Positions 1 through 10,750 of a DNA stretch of 64,000 bases are shown piece by piece. This DNA comes from Zea mays. Its lineage: Eukaryota > Streptophyta > Magnoliopsida > Poales > Poaceae. Position numbers and translations under genes: made by a program. The notes beneath the pieces were generated by a model. The model made no database searches and was not told the origin of the DNA. It was given only the letters and a program-made list of their open reading frames with translations. Position 1 is the stretch's first letter, and every line of letters begins with the position of its first letter. The stretch spans positions 143,989,982-144,053,981 of the forward strand of contig NC_050097.1 of assembly GCF_902167145.1 (NCBI RefSeq), written 5' to 3'.

Positions 1-1045
1 ATCACTCAAGACCGGCGAGCTCTTCTTCTTCTCAAGGATCACTTACGACCCCGCAAGGACCACCACACTCTTTGGTGTCTCTTGCTAGCTTTACAAGCTT
101 CCAAAACTTTGGATGAAGTTCAATGGGAGTCAAAACTCCATGCGCAAATGAACACAAAGATGTAGCACACACTATATCTCAATGAATCTCACAAGGCACT
201 AGTGCTAAACTCAAATAAGTAGTTCTCTCTTTCTTGCTTTCTCTGTTGTGGCACTTGTGTTGGTTATAGTGGTCTAGATCTTGTGTATAGGATGGATCAA
301 TGAATATAAGTGGTTGGTAGGGCTTGAGTATGTCAACTAGATGACTTGGAATGTTGCTTGGGCTCCCACACTGTGAAGTGGCCGGTTGGGGTGGTATTTA
401 TAGCCACCAACCAAAATCTAGCCGTTGATGAAGTCTGTTGGCGAAGGGCGCACCGGACAGTCCGGTGCGCCACCGGACAGTGTCCGGTGCGCCGCCACGT
501 CATCCTGTCGTTAGGGCTTGGAGCTGGTCGACTGTTGGAGGCTCTGTCCTCTTGTGGCACGGGACAGTCCGGTGCCGCACCGGATAGTCCGGTGCCCCTT
601 TTACTTCTACTCTGACATTCTGAATTGCATTGTTCACTTTGCATAGTCGACCATTGCGCGCAGATAGCCGTTGCTCCGCTGGCACATCGTACAGTCCGAT
701 GCGCCACCGGACACAGTCCGGTGCTACACCAGACAGTCCGGTGAATTATAGCGGAGGTGTGCCTGGGAAACCCGAAGGTGAAGAGTTTGAGCTGGTTCAC
801 CCTGGTGCACCGGACACTGTCCGGTGGCTCACCGGACTGTCCGGTGCGCCAGACCACGGCACACTTCGGTTTCCCTTTTGCTCCTTACTTTTGAACCCCA
901 ACTTGTTCTTTTGATTGGTTTGTGTTGAACCTTTGGCACCTGTAGAATGTATGATCTAGAACAAACTAGTTAGTCCAATTGTTTGTGTTGGGCAATTCAA
1001 CCACCAAAATTATTTAGGAAAATGTTTGACCCTATTTCCCTTTCA
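1..1045 (-). repeat. Element A 3' LTR (partial, cut by window edge)
   Basis: Near-identical direct copy of 7080-8102; about 475 bases of this LTR lie left of the window. It ends at the CTTTCA/TGAAAG terminus at 1041-1045, adjacent to the minus-strand polypurine tract. It contains a cluster of CACCGGAC-type palindromes between 451 and 850. It has one 22-base palindrome unit (near 470-495) that the 5' LTR lacks. Several ORFs of 60-170 codons here are produced by these palindromes and are not genes. Confidence 0.9.
451..850. repeat. Sirevirus LTR palindrome cluster (3' LTR of A)
   Basis: Repeated perfect or near-perfect copies of the 17-base palindrome CACCGGACAGTCCGGTG, and variants with CACTGTCC centres, occur at 451, 471, 560, 580, 680-720 and 810-845. 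Palindromic motif clusters of this kind are a published hallmark of Sirevirus LTRs, just upstream of the core promoter. Confidence 0.9.
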
Positions 1046-4000
1046 ATCTCCCCCTTTTTGGTGATTGATGCCAACACAAACCAAAGCAAATATATAAGTG
1101 CATAATTGAACTAGTTTGTATAAGGTAAGTGCAAAGATTGCTTGAAATTTGAAACCAATATACATTTCACAAGATATGCATGGATGCTTTCTTAATTTCA
1201 GTATTATGGACCACGCTTGCACCACATGTTTTGTTTTGCAAATGTTTTGGAAAATCTTATCAAAGTCATTTTGCAAATAGTCAAAGGTAAATGAATAAGA
1301 ATTTTGAGAAGCATTTTCAAGATTTGAAATTTTCTCCCCCTGTTTCAAATGCTTTTCCTTTGACTAAACAAAACTCCCCCTCAATAAAATCCTCCTCTTA
1401 GTGTTCAAGAGGGTTTTAAATATTAGTTTTTGAAGAGGGTGAACCAATTTGAAATTCTCTCAAAAATAGGATACCAATTGAAAAGTTTATCATTTTAAAA
1501 CATTTTCTTAACTCGAATTTTGAAAATTGGTGGTGGTGCTGTCCTTTTGCTTTGGGCTAATACTTTCTCCCCCTTTGGCATGAATCGCCAAAAACAGATA
1601 CTTGAGTGAAATATAAGCCCTTAGTAACTACTTGCTCCCCCTTTGGTAAATAATATGCAAGTAAAGATTATACCAAATTAGAGGGCTGGCGGAATACCGG
1701 CAAGGAAGGATAATACCAAAGATGTAGAGTGGAAGCGATGTCTTTGCCGAATACTCCATTTCCCTTTCAATCTAAGACTTAATACATGAGATGCTCATGG
1801 AAACATATTAGTCTTAGTCTTGGCACAATAGAGATAGGAAATATGCAAATGTACCAAAGGAAACATATATGATTAAGAGGATATGTCAATTAAGCTTAAA
1901 CAATTCTATATAATATAGATTGCTCCCCCTAAATATGTGCTTTGAGAGGAATACAAATTTTGGGTCTTAAATGCCAAGTGCACATAATTAGGTTAATGAG
2001 ATTATGTCTATATCATAGAGAATGTGAAGTGCATTATGTCATAGTATAAGAATGATGCTCATGACAGATTTATGCACTTATGAAAGCATGTTAAAATATT
2101 TTAAGCATTTACCCTTAAGGAATTCAAAGAGACTTAAGGACCATCTACCTTTGAAATAAAGGCAGCTTATCCTCGTTACAAGGTTTAGCTTTAAGCTCTT
2201 TGACAATAAAACTACTTCACCCAGTTTTAACAAAGATGCAAGAATGAATGTTTGTGAAGTTAAACTAGGTATGAAGCAGGGCTAATGCATGAACATGCTT
2301 TCTCTTCCTTTTATACAAGATATGCAAAGAATGTATAGAAAAAGGAAGATTTAGGTACAAGTTTAAAATGAAAGGAAGTTGTTTTACCCTTTTGTACCTT
2401 CACATAGAGATGCTCTGTTCATTGTGCTTTGTCCTTAATCTTAGTTGCTTAAGACCTATACTCAAGACAATATATGGAAATATCTTGCACAAGAGAGAGT
2501 TCTACAACTAGTGATCCTTTTCTAAGACATTGTCAGCATATATCAAAAGGATCATAAATTGCATAGAAGTGACATGAATTCTCCTTTTAACTTAGTGCAT
2601 ATCAAGAGATATTGATTGATAGAATATGCGGAACTAAGAAACATAAGTGTTCATCCAATGATCAAACAAATAACAGATGTGATCAAAAGAACAACATATG
2701 CAATAGATAAGCTTTGAAATGGGAGAATCCATTAAATATGCTACTTTAACAATGAAAGCAACAATCCTTGATAAGAGTGACATTATTTTAACAATTTGGA
2801 TTGACATGCAGTAGCATACTTCATGAGAAACTTATTCTTATACAAGAGACTATATGAGATTACTAGGATAAAGCGATAGTCTCGATATGATTAGGATATG
2901 AAAATGGACTCCCCCTACAAATATGCATCAAAGAATTGAAATGAAAGGAATAGATGCATTCAACTTTAGACAAATAGGGAGAAGCACCATACATCTTAGT
3001 CAAGGCTTACAAGATTTGCAATAAACATTTTATGCCTAGTATTCTTATAATGAAAAAGACTTAGAATGCTTACAACCACACCATTGATTGTTTTGAAGAG
3101 CTCATTATCCAAGTAGGTGTTGTTGCTCTTGATTGCTTCCTTTTTCATTTGAGTGTCCTCCCTTTATAGTTGACTCTTTTTCCTTCCAAACTTATTGAAA
3201 ATACTCAAGAGAGATGTTAATAGCACGAGGGAGTACATGATGAAGAATGATTTATTTTAGATAAGGAATATAGACAATTCATTATTCATAAGTCACATAG
3301 ACATGAAGTAAAACTTCTTAACACTAGTGCACATCATCAAGAAAAAGGAATATGCACTTTTTAATCATTTTGATCAATCATAGGAAATTTACTTCTTCAT
3401 ATTGAATTCATTAATCATTACTTAGAAGCAAGTCAATATGAGACCATATATGGCAAAGGTATGAACTAGATTCTAATGGACAAGCGCATTTTATGAGAAC
3501 GAGATTGAATGCACACCTAGCAAACTTTGGTCCAATAAAGAATCTATCTTTCACATAGGTAGAATTTAGAGTAAATAACCATTGATAGGAACTATTTTTG
3601 ATAAAAAGGATGAGTTCCCATACCTTTGCTTTTACCTTTATTCCTTTTGGGTGAAGAGTAACCCATGTGGCTTGCGACTTGCACTTACTCTCTTGTAGAT
3701 TTTCACATGTAAGCTCAAGAGATATGTCATTAGTAACACAAGCACTAGTTTCCCTTTGTGTAATCATTTTGATAAAGAATGGAAAATGGATTACTAAAGC
3801 ATGGAAACTTTATAATATGAACTAGGTTATTCCATGATGTATGCTTAATTTTGCTTACATAACAAGCATAAATAATTCTTTAAGATTATGGGAATAAATC
3901 TAATTCGTAATATGGAGAGCGATAAATATGGAAGAATCATATCCAACTTAAGCAAGAGGCAAAACAACATAAATCATTGGATTGACTCTTCATTTTGTGT

Positions 4001-4674
4001 TAGATTACGCATCTCCAAAGAGAAACTTATTCTCTACATGAGAGACTACTTAGGTTATTTAGATAAAAACATTAGTCTCACGATTTCTAGATATAAAGAG
4101 AGATTCTCTTTATAAGTGTCCTAAGGAATTGAATTCCTTACGTGACACCTTATTCTTTTAAAAACATGGAATAGCTCTCTATATCTAGAACATGGCAATA
4201 ATAGGATGATTAGAGTAGAGAATGCCATGAGATACTTCCAACAATTTAAAGCATGTAGATTGTCATAATATAGAAATGATGAATACACAATCTACCATAT
4301 GAGAGGAATTTCTTCAAAGAATGGTGACATAATTTAAAAACATTTGAAGTGCTTTCTTTTTCTATGTGACTACACAAGGCACATAAGAAATGATATTCTA
4401 AGATACTTGCACTTAAAAGCATAAGTGTTACCATCCTTTGGCTTTCCTTCATGTTGCAGGTCTTGATTTTTCGGCACATGATACTTCTTTGTTTCCTACA
4501 ACATCAATATCTTCCCTCGAGATGATATGAGTTTAAGATATAGTAATTTAAAATAACTTGGGGTCAATCATGGATATATATCATTGAAGATTGATAGCTT
4601 GAGTTAATAGAAATTGAATTGATTCTCTCAAGCACCCCAAAGCTTCATATCATCTCCTTTTCCTGCAACGCTTG
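1046..4674 (-). other. Element A non-coding 3' internal region (pol replaced)
   Basis: About 3.6 kb of AT-rich sequence between the gag stop and the 3' LTR. No protease, integrase, RT or RNase H motif is visible in any frame, and open frames are short and unrelated. CTCCCCCT blocks (purine tracts GGGGGAG on the element's strand) recur at about 1050, 1331, 1373, 1565, 1636, 1923 and 2910. This resembles the multiplied polypurine tracts reported for Sireviruses. The block next to the LTR is the probable functional polypurine tract. Confidence 0.75.
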
Positions 4675-6558
4675 TCAAGCATATTTTGGTACCCATCTCT
4701 TGATGGGTCCATTAAGGTTAGTCAACAAAGATCTAGAAACCCAAAAGTCCTTTGTGTTAGCGCTTGGTAAGCTCATTACCTTTCTAGCACAAGTTGCAAT
4801 TTTGGGTTGCCTAGTTACATGAGAATTAATTGACAAGCTAGAGGTGAGGTTTTTACCAATGGGACAATCCTTGCATTGATGTCCCTTCTTTCGGCATATG
4901 TAGCAAAGGCGATCTTCAAGTCTTGAAGATTTCTTCTTTCCTTGTTTCTTTCTTGCTACATGGTTAGTGAATATTTTCTTTTCCAACACTATGCCTTTTT
5001 GTTTCAAATGGGGACAAGATTTAATAAAGTGTCCCTTCTTCGAATATTTAAAACAAAGTTTATCATCCTTATTAATAATCAAGTCATTTTTAATATAGGG
5101 ACATGACCTAATCGAGTGCCCCTTTTCAAAGCATTCACTACACTTCTTACTTCTCTTAGTGTGAAGTGTGACTTGATTGTTACCTTGGATGTTACCTTTT
5201 ATGGAGGCATGGTTGAGGCTTTTGGAAGAGGTATTGATTTTCTTCTTTTGTTCCCTCTTTTTGGCAATCCTCAAGTCCTTGACATTTTCTTCAAGGGATT
5301 TAGTGCATGCCACGGTTGTTCCCGTCTCAAGCTTTTTCACCATGTGATCACAGTTATCTTGAGAAGGTTGAGCAATGCACTTCCCTTTTAGTTGTGTCAA
5401 GCTCATTTTTAGCCTCTTATTTTCTTCTTTGAGCTTTTGATATGTATCATCGTTTGTTCCTGCAAATTCTAGCTCAAGAGAAGATTTGCTTGTCGACGGA
5501 CAACAAGCATTAGCACATGGTAATATAGTTTCAATTTGAATACATGTGCATGAGTAAGGTTGTTGAGATTTTAAGTTTTCTATCACAACCTCATGAGCAA
5601 TATTTAATATGATATGATCATCCATAAGATTTTCATGAGAGCATAGGAGCATATCACATTTTTCTTGAAAAGCTAGATTTTCAACTTTTAGCTTTTCTAC
5701 TTGGTCCTTAAGCAAGGTATTCCTATTTACTAATTGAGCGATACAATGTAAAGCGTTATCTTGCTCAATTGAGATAGTTTCATACCTTTGGACCAAATCA
5801 ACATGAGAGCACTTTAGCTCCTCATGTTCTTTAGTCAACTCGTCAAAGTGTAGCATTTTCATGGAGAGAACATCTTGTAGCCTTTGACGAGCTTCGCTTT
5901 GCTCTCTCGCTCTTTCTAGCAGTTTGAGCATGACCGCCTTATCTTCTTGGCTTAGGCGAGCGTAGAGTTGCAAGAAGCTTCTTTCTTCCTCCTCATCCTC
6001 GTTTGTGCTTCCGCTGTCATTTTCATTAGCCACACAACATATGTGGGAATCGAAATGGGAAGACAAACCTTTTGGAGAGGTGGATTCATCGTTTGGTCTC
6101 CATCGGTCATTTTCTTCTTCTTCCTTGCAAGGGTTAGTATTACCCAGACCAAAGGAAGTAGAAGCACAAAATGAACTATCTTGTTTGGACTTATCAAATT
6201 TATTTTTAATTCTAGTCCAAATATCATGCGCATCACGAATAGATTCATTATAATTGGATATGAAGGCACGATAATCTTCATTGCTAAGAGAATTACTTAA
6301 GATGTCAAAAGCTAGGTAGTTTAAGCGAAAACATCTTTGATCCTCCTCGAAAATAATTTTTCCATTATAGTTAGACGGTAAGATACTCTTGTCTATAATT
6401 TGTTCTAATTGAGGATCTACGATTCTAAAAGCATTTATCACTCTAGTAGACCATGAATCGTAATTAGAACAATCGGAAAGTAATATCTCAAGAGTTACCT
6501 CATTGTTTTCCTTCGGAGGTGTCTTCTTGTTCTTTTGGGATCTTTTATGAGCCATCAC
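4675..6558 (-). CDS. gag: Gag-like nucleocapsid polyprotein of element A (intact)
   Basis: A 627-residue ORF with no internal stop. It starts about 30 bases inside the primer-binding site, at the first ATG downstream of the 5' LTR. Residues 25-150 resemble the UBN2/copia Gag core (an NYDSWSTRV motif, then helices containing RLNYLAFDIL). Residues 190-430 are an acidic, heptad-rich coiled coil. The C-terminal third is basic and carries three zinc-knuckle-like motifs: CSECFEKGHSIRSC, CFKYSKKGHFIKSC (second Cys replaced by Tyr) and CYICRKKGHQCKDC. The end, WVPKYA, resembles Sirevirus Gag ends. It would form the virus-like particle and package RNA. An intact frame beside a missing pol suggests either recent insertion or retained Gag function. 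There is no sign of a ribosomal frameshift into pol. Confidence 0.85.
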   Translation of the reverse strand: MMAHKRSQKNKKTPPKENNEVTLEILLSDCSNYDSWSTRVINAFRIVDPQLEQIIDKSILPSNYNGKIIFEEDQRCFRLNYLAFDILSNSLSNEDYRAFISNYNESIRDAHDIWTRIKNKFDKSKQDSSFCASTSFGLGNTNPCKEEEENDRWRPNDESTSPKGLSSHFDSHICCVANENDSGSTNEDEEEERSFLQLYARLSQEDKAVMLKLLERAREQSEARQRLQDVLSMKMLHFDELTKEHEELKCSHVDLVQRYETISIEQDNALHCIAQLVNRNTLLKDQVEKLKVENLAFQEKCDMLLCSHENLMDDHIILNIAHEVVIENLKSQQPYSCTCIQIETILPCANACCPSTSKSSLELEFAGTNDDTYQKLKEENKRLKMSLTQLKGKCIAQPSQDNCDHMVKKLETGTTVACTKSLEENVKDLRIAKKREQKKKINTSSKSLNHASIKGNIQGNNQVTLHTKRSKKCSECFEKGHSIRSCPYIKNDLIINKDDKLCFKYSKKGHFIKSCPHLKQKGIVLEKKIFTNHVARKKQGKKKSSRLEDRLCYICRKKGHQCKDCPIGKNLTSSLSINSHVTRQPKIATCARKVMSLPSANTKDFWVSRSLLTNLNGPIKRWVPKYA

Positions 6559-6590
6559 TTCGAGTTGTTAGACTCAAGATGAAGTGCCTA

Positions 6591-6602
6591 GCTCCGATAC
6601 CA
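6591..6602 (-). other. Primer-binding site of element A
   Basis: On the minus strand this reads TGGTATCGGAGC, starting three bases after the 5' LTR end. It matches the initiator tRNA-Met complement (TGGTATCAGAGC) with one change. It sets both the LTR boundary and the element's orientation. Confidence 0.85.
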
Positions 6603-6604
6603 AT

Positions 6605-8102
6605 TGAAAGTCGCCTAGAGGGGGGTGGATAGACGAAACCTGAAAATTAAAACTTTATCCCCCAACTAGATCCCTTGATTAGTGGTTAGAACAAGATATA
6701 CAATTGTCGGAGTATAAAAATAAGTCCTTGCTTGTAAAGAGTATTGCTTTCAAATAATGCGGAATTGATAAATCAATACTACTAATAAGTCTATAAGAAT
6801 AAATCACGAGGGCTTAGATAAGAAGAGCAATAACACAAGTTCTTTCTTGCAAGATGTTGCTTCACTAAATGAGAATTTAACTTAAAGCAACACCAAAATA
6901 GTATTAGCAAAGAATAGTGCAAGAAAAACTTAGAAATGGAAGGATCAAACAAATCACAAGCAATAAGCACACGAGACACGGGTGATTTATTTTACCGAGG
7001 TTCGGCCCTCGAAGGCCTAGTCCCCGTTGAGGAGTCCACTAAGGACGGGTCTCTTTCAACCCTTTCCCTCTCTCCACCGATCACTCAAGACCGGCGAGCT
7101 CTTCTTCTTCTCAATGATCACTTAAGACCCCGCAAGGACCACCACACTCTTTGGTGTCTCTTGCTAGCTTTACAAGCTTCCAAAACTTTGGAGGAAGTTC
7201 AATGGGAGTCAAAACTCCACGCGCAAATGAACACAAAGATGTAGCACACACTATCTCTCAATGAATCTCACAAGGCACTAGTGCTAAACTCAAATGAGTA
7301 GTTCTCTCTTTCTTGCTTTCTCTTTTGTGGCACTTGTGTTGGTTGTAGTGGTCTAGATCTTGTGTATAGGATGGATCAATGAATATAAATGGTTGGTAGG
7401 GCTTGAGTATGTCAACTAGATGACTTGGAATGTTGCTTGGGCTCCCACACCTTGAAGTGGCCGGTTGGGGTGGTATTTATAGCCACCAACCAAAATCTAG
7501 CCGTTGATGAAGTCTGCTGGCGAAGGGCGCACCGGACAGTCCGGTGCGCCGCCACGTCATCCTGCCATTAGGGCTTGGAGCTGGTCGACCATTGGAGGCT
7601 CTGTCCTCTTGTGGCACCGGACAGTCCGGTGCCGCACCGGACAATCCGGTGCCCCTCTGACTTCTGCTCTGACATTCTGAATTGCATTGTTCACTTTGCA
7701 GAGTCGACCGTTGCGTGCAGATAGTCGTTGCTCCGCTGGCACACCGGACAGTTCGGTGCGCCACCGGACACTGTCCGGTGCTACACCAGACAGTCCGGTG
7801 AATTATAGCGGAGGTGCGCCTGTGAAACCCGAAGGTGAAGAGTTTGAGCTGGTTCACCCTGGTACACCGGACACTGTTCGGTGGCTCACCGGACTGTCCG
7901 GTGCGCCAGACCAGGGCACACTTCGGTTTCCCTTTTGCTCCTTACTTTTGAACCCCAACTTGTTCTTTTGATTGGTTTGTGTTCAACCTTTGGCACCTGT
8001 AGAATGTATGATCTAGAACAAACTAGTTAGTCCAATTGTTTGTGTTGGGCAATTCAACCACCAAAATTATTTAGGAAAAGGTTTAACCCTATTTCTCTTT
8101 CA
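6605..8102 (-). repeat. Element A 5' LTR (complete, 1498 bp)
   Basis: It begins on the minus strand with TGAAAGAGAAATAGGG at 8102 and ends CTTTCA at 6605, next to the primer-binding site. The palindrome cluster spans about 7530-7905, with copies at 7530, 7615, 7632, 7742, 7762, 7785, 7863 and 7887. On the element strand these lie upstream of the presumed transcription start. ORFs inside it are artefacts of the palindromes. Confidence 0.92.
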
Positions 8103-9109
8103 CAAGCGTTTGAACGTACTATGCACATGCCGAGAAATATGGTAAATCGGTAAGCCTAGTACCTGAGTGAACCTGGCAGCAGATTTCCCTCCTCACGCGA
8201 CCTGAGACGTGGTCTCCCATTCCGGTTATGGTGGGTACAAGTGATGTCACTGCATGACGGCAGTCGGGGTCAGTGAGGCATTGTACGCCAAGGCGGTGAG
8301 CCCCTCTCTGCTGACGGGGAATCAATGGGGACGGTTGATGTGTGTGGGGACGGAGTGCCTCGCCACGTCGTGTGTTTAGGTTTACCTTGCAATGATAAAA
8401 ACTCAATTCGAATCGTCTGCTTCTCGCAACTATGCTACATTGAGTAACAAGTGGAAATGTGTTGATTTGGCAAAAGCTGTTGGTTGCTAAATGCTTGATA
8501 CCATGTATGATTAGCTAGGTACACATTTAGTCTTAAGAGAATCACACTAGAACTTGAAAAGCTAAAACTTGATTTTAGACTCAGCTAGTGCTTTTGGCAA
8601 ACCAAACCCCTCAGCCAAACAGCTGCATGTCTAGAGGTAGAGGAGTAGACTCCTCACACCGGGTAAGTCTAGCTGAGTATTAGTATACTCAGCCTTGCTT
8701 GTGGCATAATTTTTTTACAGGCTCTCTAGAGGATATGGTTGCTGGAGTGACTTGGCCGTCCATCTTGCCACCAGGTTGGACAGTCGAGTGGGACCCTACC
8801 TCAGCAGAGGAGGAGCATGAGGAGTGATGGGCCAGGCTTCCCCATCCCTCCGTTTGTTTACCGTTACTTATATTCTGATGCATTCTGAACAATGACAATC
8901 ACTTTTGCAAAACTTCGACGATGTTGTAATAATTTTAAGTACTCCTTTAAAGTATGGTTTTATGCTTTATTGTATTTGCTCTGTGCCTCACCTTCAAGTG
9001 AGTACGTGGTACTTGATCCTGTTAGTGGCCTCGTCGGACTAGATCCGAGGGACTGACGTTTTATTCCTATTTAAGTGTGGTCTAGCCTCTAAGGTGGGAC
9101 TTTGACACT
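8103..9109 (+). repeat. Probable right-hand part of element D 5' LTR
   Basis: This kilobase has no coding signal. It resembles the right-hand third of the other chromovirus LTRs here (compare 13800-14225): a 'gctgagta...tactcagcc' stretch near 8670-8692, a 'ctcagcagaggagga' stretch near 8801, and a TTTGACA end near 9109. It is cut on the left by the insertion of A. The call rests on this resemblance and on what follows it. Confidence 0.5.
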
Positions 9110-9789
9110 TAAGTTGGAATAATTCGGGTGGTTCCAGCACACAAGGTACTACACAGAACAAGACTCCGTAGAACCAGAGCAAAGGAAGAATAAATCATGT
9201 GATAGTAGAAACAGTTCAAGTGGTTGCTGACGTGGTGTATGGTATGTTCCTTATTAACTCCATACCTGCATCAGTTTTATTTGATTGTGGAGCATCTCAC
9301 TCTTTCATAACCAAGTCATTTGTGGAAAAGCATAATATATCAAAGTATCCTTTGAAGAGGAAATTATTAATTAGATCACTAGGGGGTGAAATTAGAGCCA
9401 CTCACTCACGCCCTCAAACTAAGCTTGAGATTAGAGGAATAAGCTTTCTAGTAGAGCTGATAATCTTGGAATCAAGTGGAATCGATGTGATACTTGGAAT
9501 AGATTACTTAACTAAGTATGATGGAATAATATCTTGTGCTGAGAGAATGGTTACATTAACAAGTCCACAAGGAGATAAGTTTGAAGTTAATGTTAACATG
9601 CTAGAAGAAGCAGAAATTATGATAAATCATTTGGAGGAAAAATCTTTGGAAAACATGAGGATAGTGTGTGAATATCCAGACATATTTCTGGAGGAATTAC
9701 CAGGTATGCCACCTTATCGCGATATAGAGTTCTCTATTGAATTATTACCCGAAACTGCACCCATATCAAAAAGACTTTATAGAATGAAT
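9110..9789 (+). pseudogene. pol: Element D gag tail, aspartic protease and N-terminal RT (interrupted)
   Basis: The reading frame shows a short gag tail, then a retropepsin domain with FDCGASHSF (usual motif DSGA; Ser to Cys here) and the flap-side motif DVILGIDYL near residues 95-105 counted from the ATG at 9199. After that comes the spacer with PDIFLEELPGMPP, which leads into RT. The frame is cut at 9789 by element B, so the ORF's last residues come from B's LTR. The frame resumes at 15375. A TAG lies upstream in the gag tail near 9170. Confidence 0.85.
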
Positions 9790-10500
9790 TGTTGGTCACT
9801 TGTTCTTAAATGCTATGAATCAAGAACAAGGCAACACAATTATTAATGGTTAAATACCTTCGTCCTTCGAAGCATTATTTCCTTTCGGATATAATGATCT
9901 TCGGACGAAGGTCATGAAGGACGTAGCTTCATCATTTTAGTATGTAAATATGAATATAAATGTAAATACGAGTTATGGTGTGAAAGAACACTAAATAATG
10001 GAAAATAATGATTAGATCTTCGCAATTTATTTTATATTCATATCCACATATAATAATCAACATTAATGATATTTATAGTACAATTGTACCTTTGGTTTTC
10101 TAGAAGATGGGAATGCAAAGATGACGCGAGAGAGATGGATTACAATCCAGCGTGAACAGTACGATGTTACTGTTCATCTATTTATAGGCGCGGGACAGAG
10201 CCCGGATAAGATTACATTCATACCCCTGACATTTACTCTTAGTTATAATACAAGTTATCAAAGACTAAGTAGTCTTTTCCCCCTTAGGTCGGTTTTGTCT
10301 TCCATCCAAGCCGAAGCTCCTTGAGCCACAGCTTCGGCGTCCATCCACGTCACCTTTGGGTTGCATATTCTTATCACATGCCTTTATCATGAGAGAACTT
10401 TCATCCCAAAGCTGAAGCTTCCTATAATAGTCTATATCATACTGAAAACAAATGGTTAGTCACATTTTTGAGGACCTTTGAAAGAGGAAGGCCCCCAACA
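9790..10500 (-). repeat. Element B 3' LTR
   Basis: Direct copy of 14663-15374 with few differences. It runs from TGTTGGTCAC to GCCCCCAACA on the plus strand. A purine tract (gcgaggggctac on the minus strand, 10501-10512) abuts its right side and acts as the 3' polypurine tract. Confidence 0.9.
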
Positions 10501-10750
10501 GTAGCCCCTCGCAGTGTTAATTTGTTCCTTTGTAACAAGTTTAGATTGTGACGTGAACGAAGGCCTTTAGCCGAAGGTCCGAAAAAAGGACTTCACCATG
10601 ACCATAGTATTGCCCCCATATGAGGATATGGTTGCTTCGTAACTCATCAGAAATTGCTTCAGGTCTGAGTGCCCGTCATACATGGGGAGCTGAGGTGACT
10701 TATATGACAATGGCCACGGGGTGGCCTGCAATTCTGCTGCCAAGGGAGAA
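10501..10750 (-). pseudogene. gag: Element B gag, C-terminal fragment (right half is at 14226-14646)
   Basis: On the minus strand, after the C insertion point, the frame continues with a proline-rich linker, LPMYDGHSDLKQFLMSYEA and a following helix. This is the start of a Retrotrans_gag-type capsid domain, closing with a stop near 10567. About 60 residues of the domain are present before the frame and the element's internal region end, so most of Gag and all of pol are deleted. What remains cannot make a working capsid. Confidence 0.75.

Larger units (their letters stand above)
1..8102 (-). mobile_element. Element A: gag-only Sirevirus (Ty1/copia) retrotransposon, left end outside window
   Basis: Two direct LTR copies, 1-1045 (partial) and 6605-8102, flank an internal region of about 5.6 kb read on the minus strand. 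LTR ends are TGAAAG...CTTTCA. A primer-binding site complementary to initiator tRNA-Met lies just inside the 5' LTR, and a purine tract (minus strand) abuts the 3' LTR at 1046-1062. The only coding region is gag. Where protease, integrase, RT and RNase H would be, there are 3.6 kb without recognisable coding. The element therefore looks non-autonomous, relying on related Opie/Ji-type elements for polymerase functions. The right flank (8103-8107, agcgt) should be the target duplication, but its partner is outside the window. The exact family name is uncertain. Confidence 0.9.

Noticed and set aside
333..914. ORFs of 60-174 codons in the A and K LTRs (also 7477-7971, 53572-54105, 61307-61978)
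   Set aside because: They consist of translated CACCGGAC palindromes, occur in several frames on both strands, and lack conserved domains.
1046..4674. Decayed pol in element A
   Set aside because: No integrase, RT or RNase H motif was found in any frame of the minus strand; the sequence is AT-rich with PPT-like blocks.
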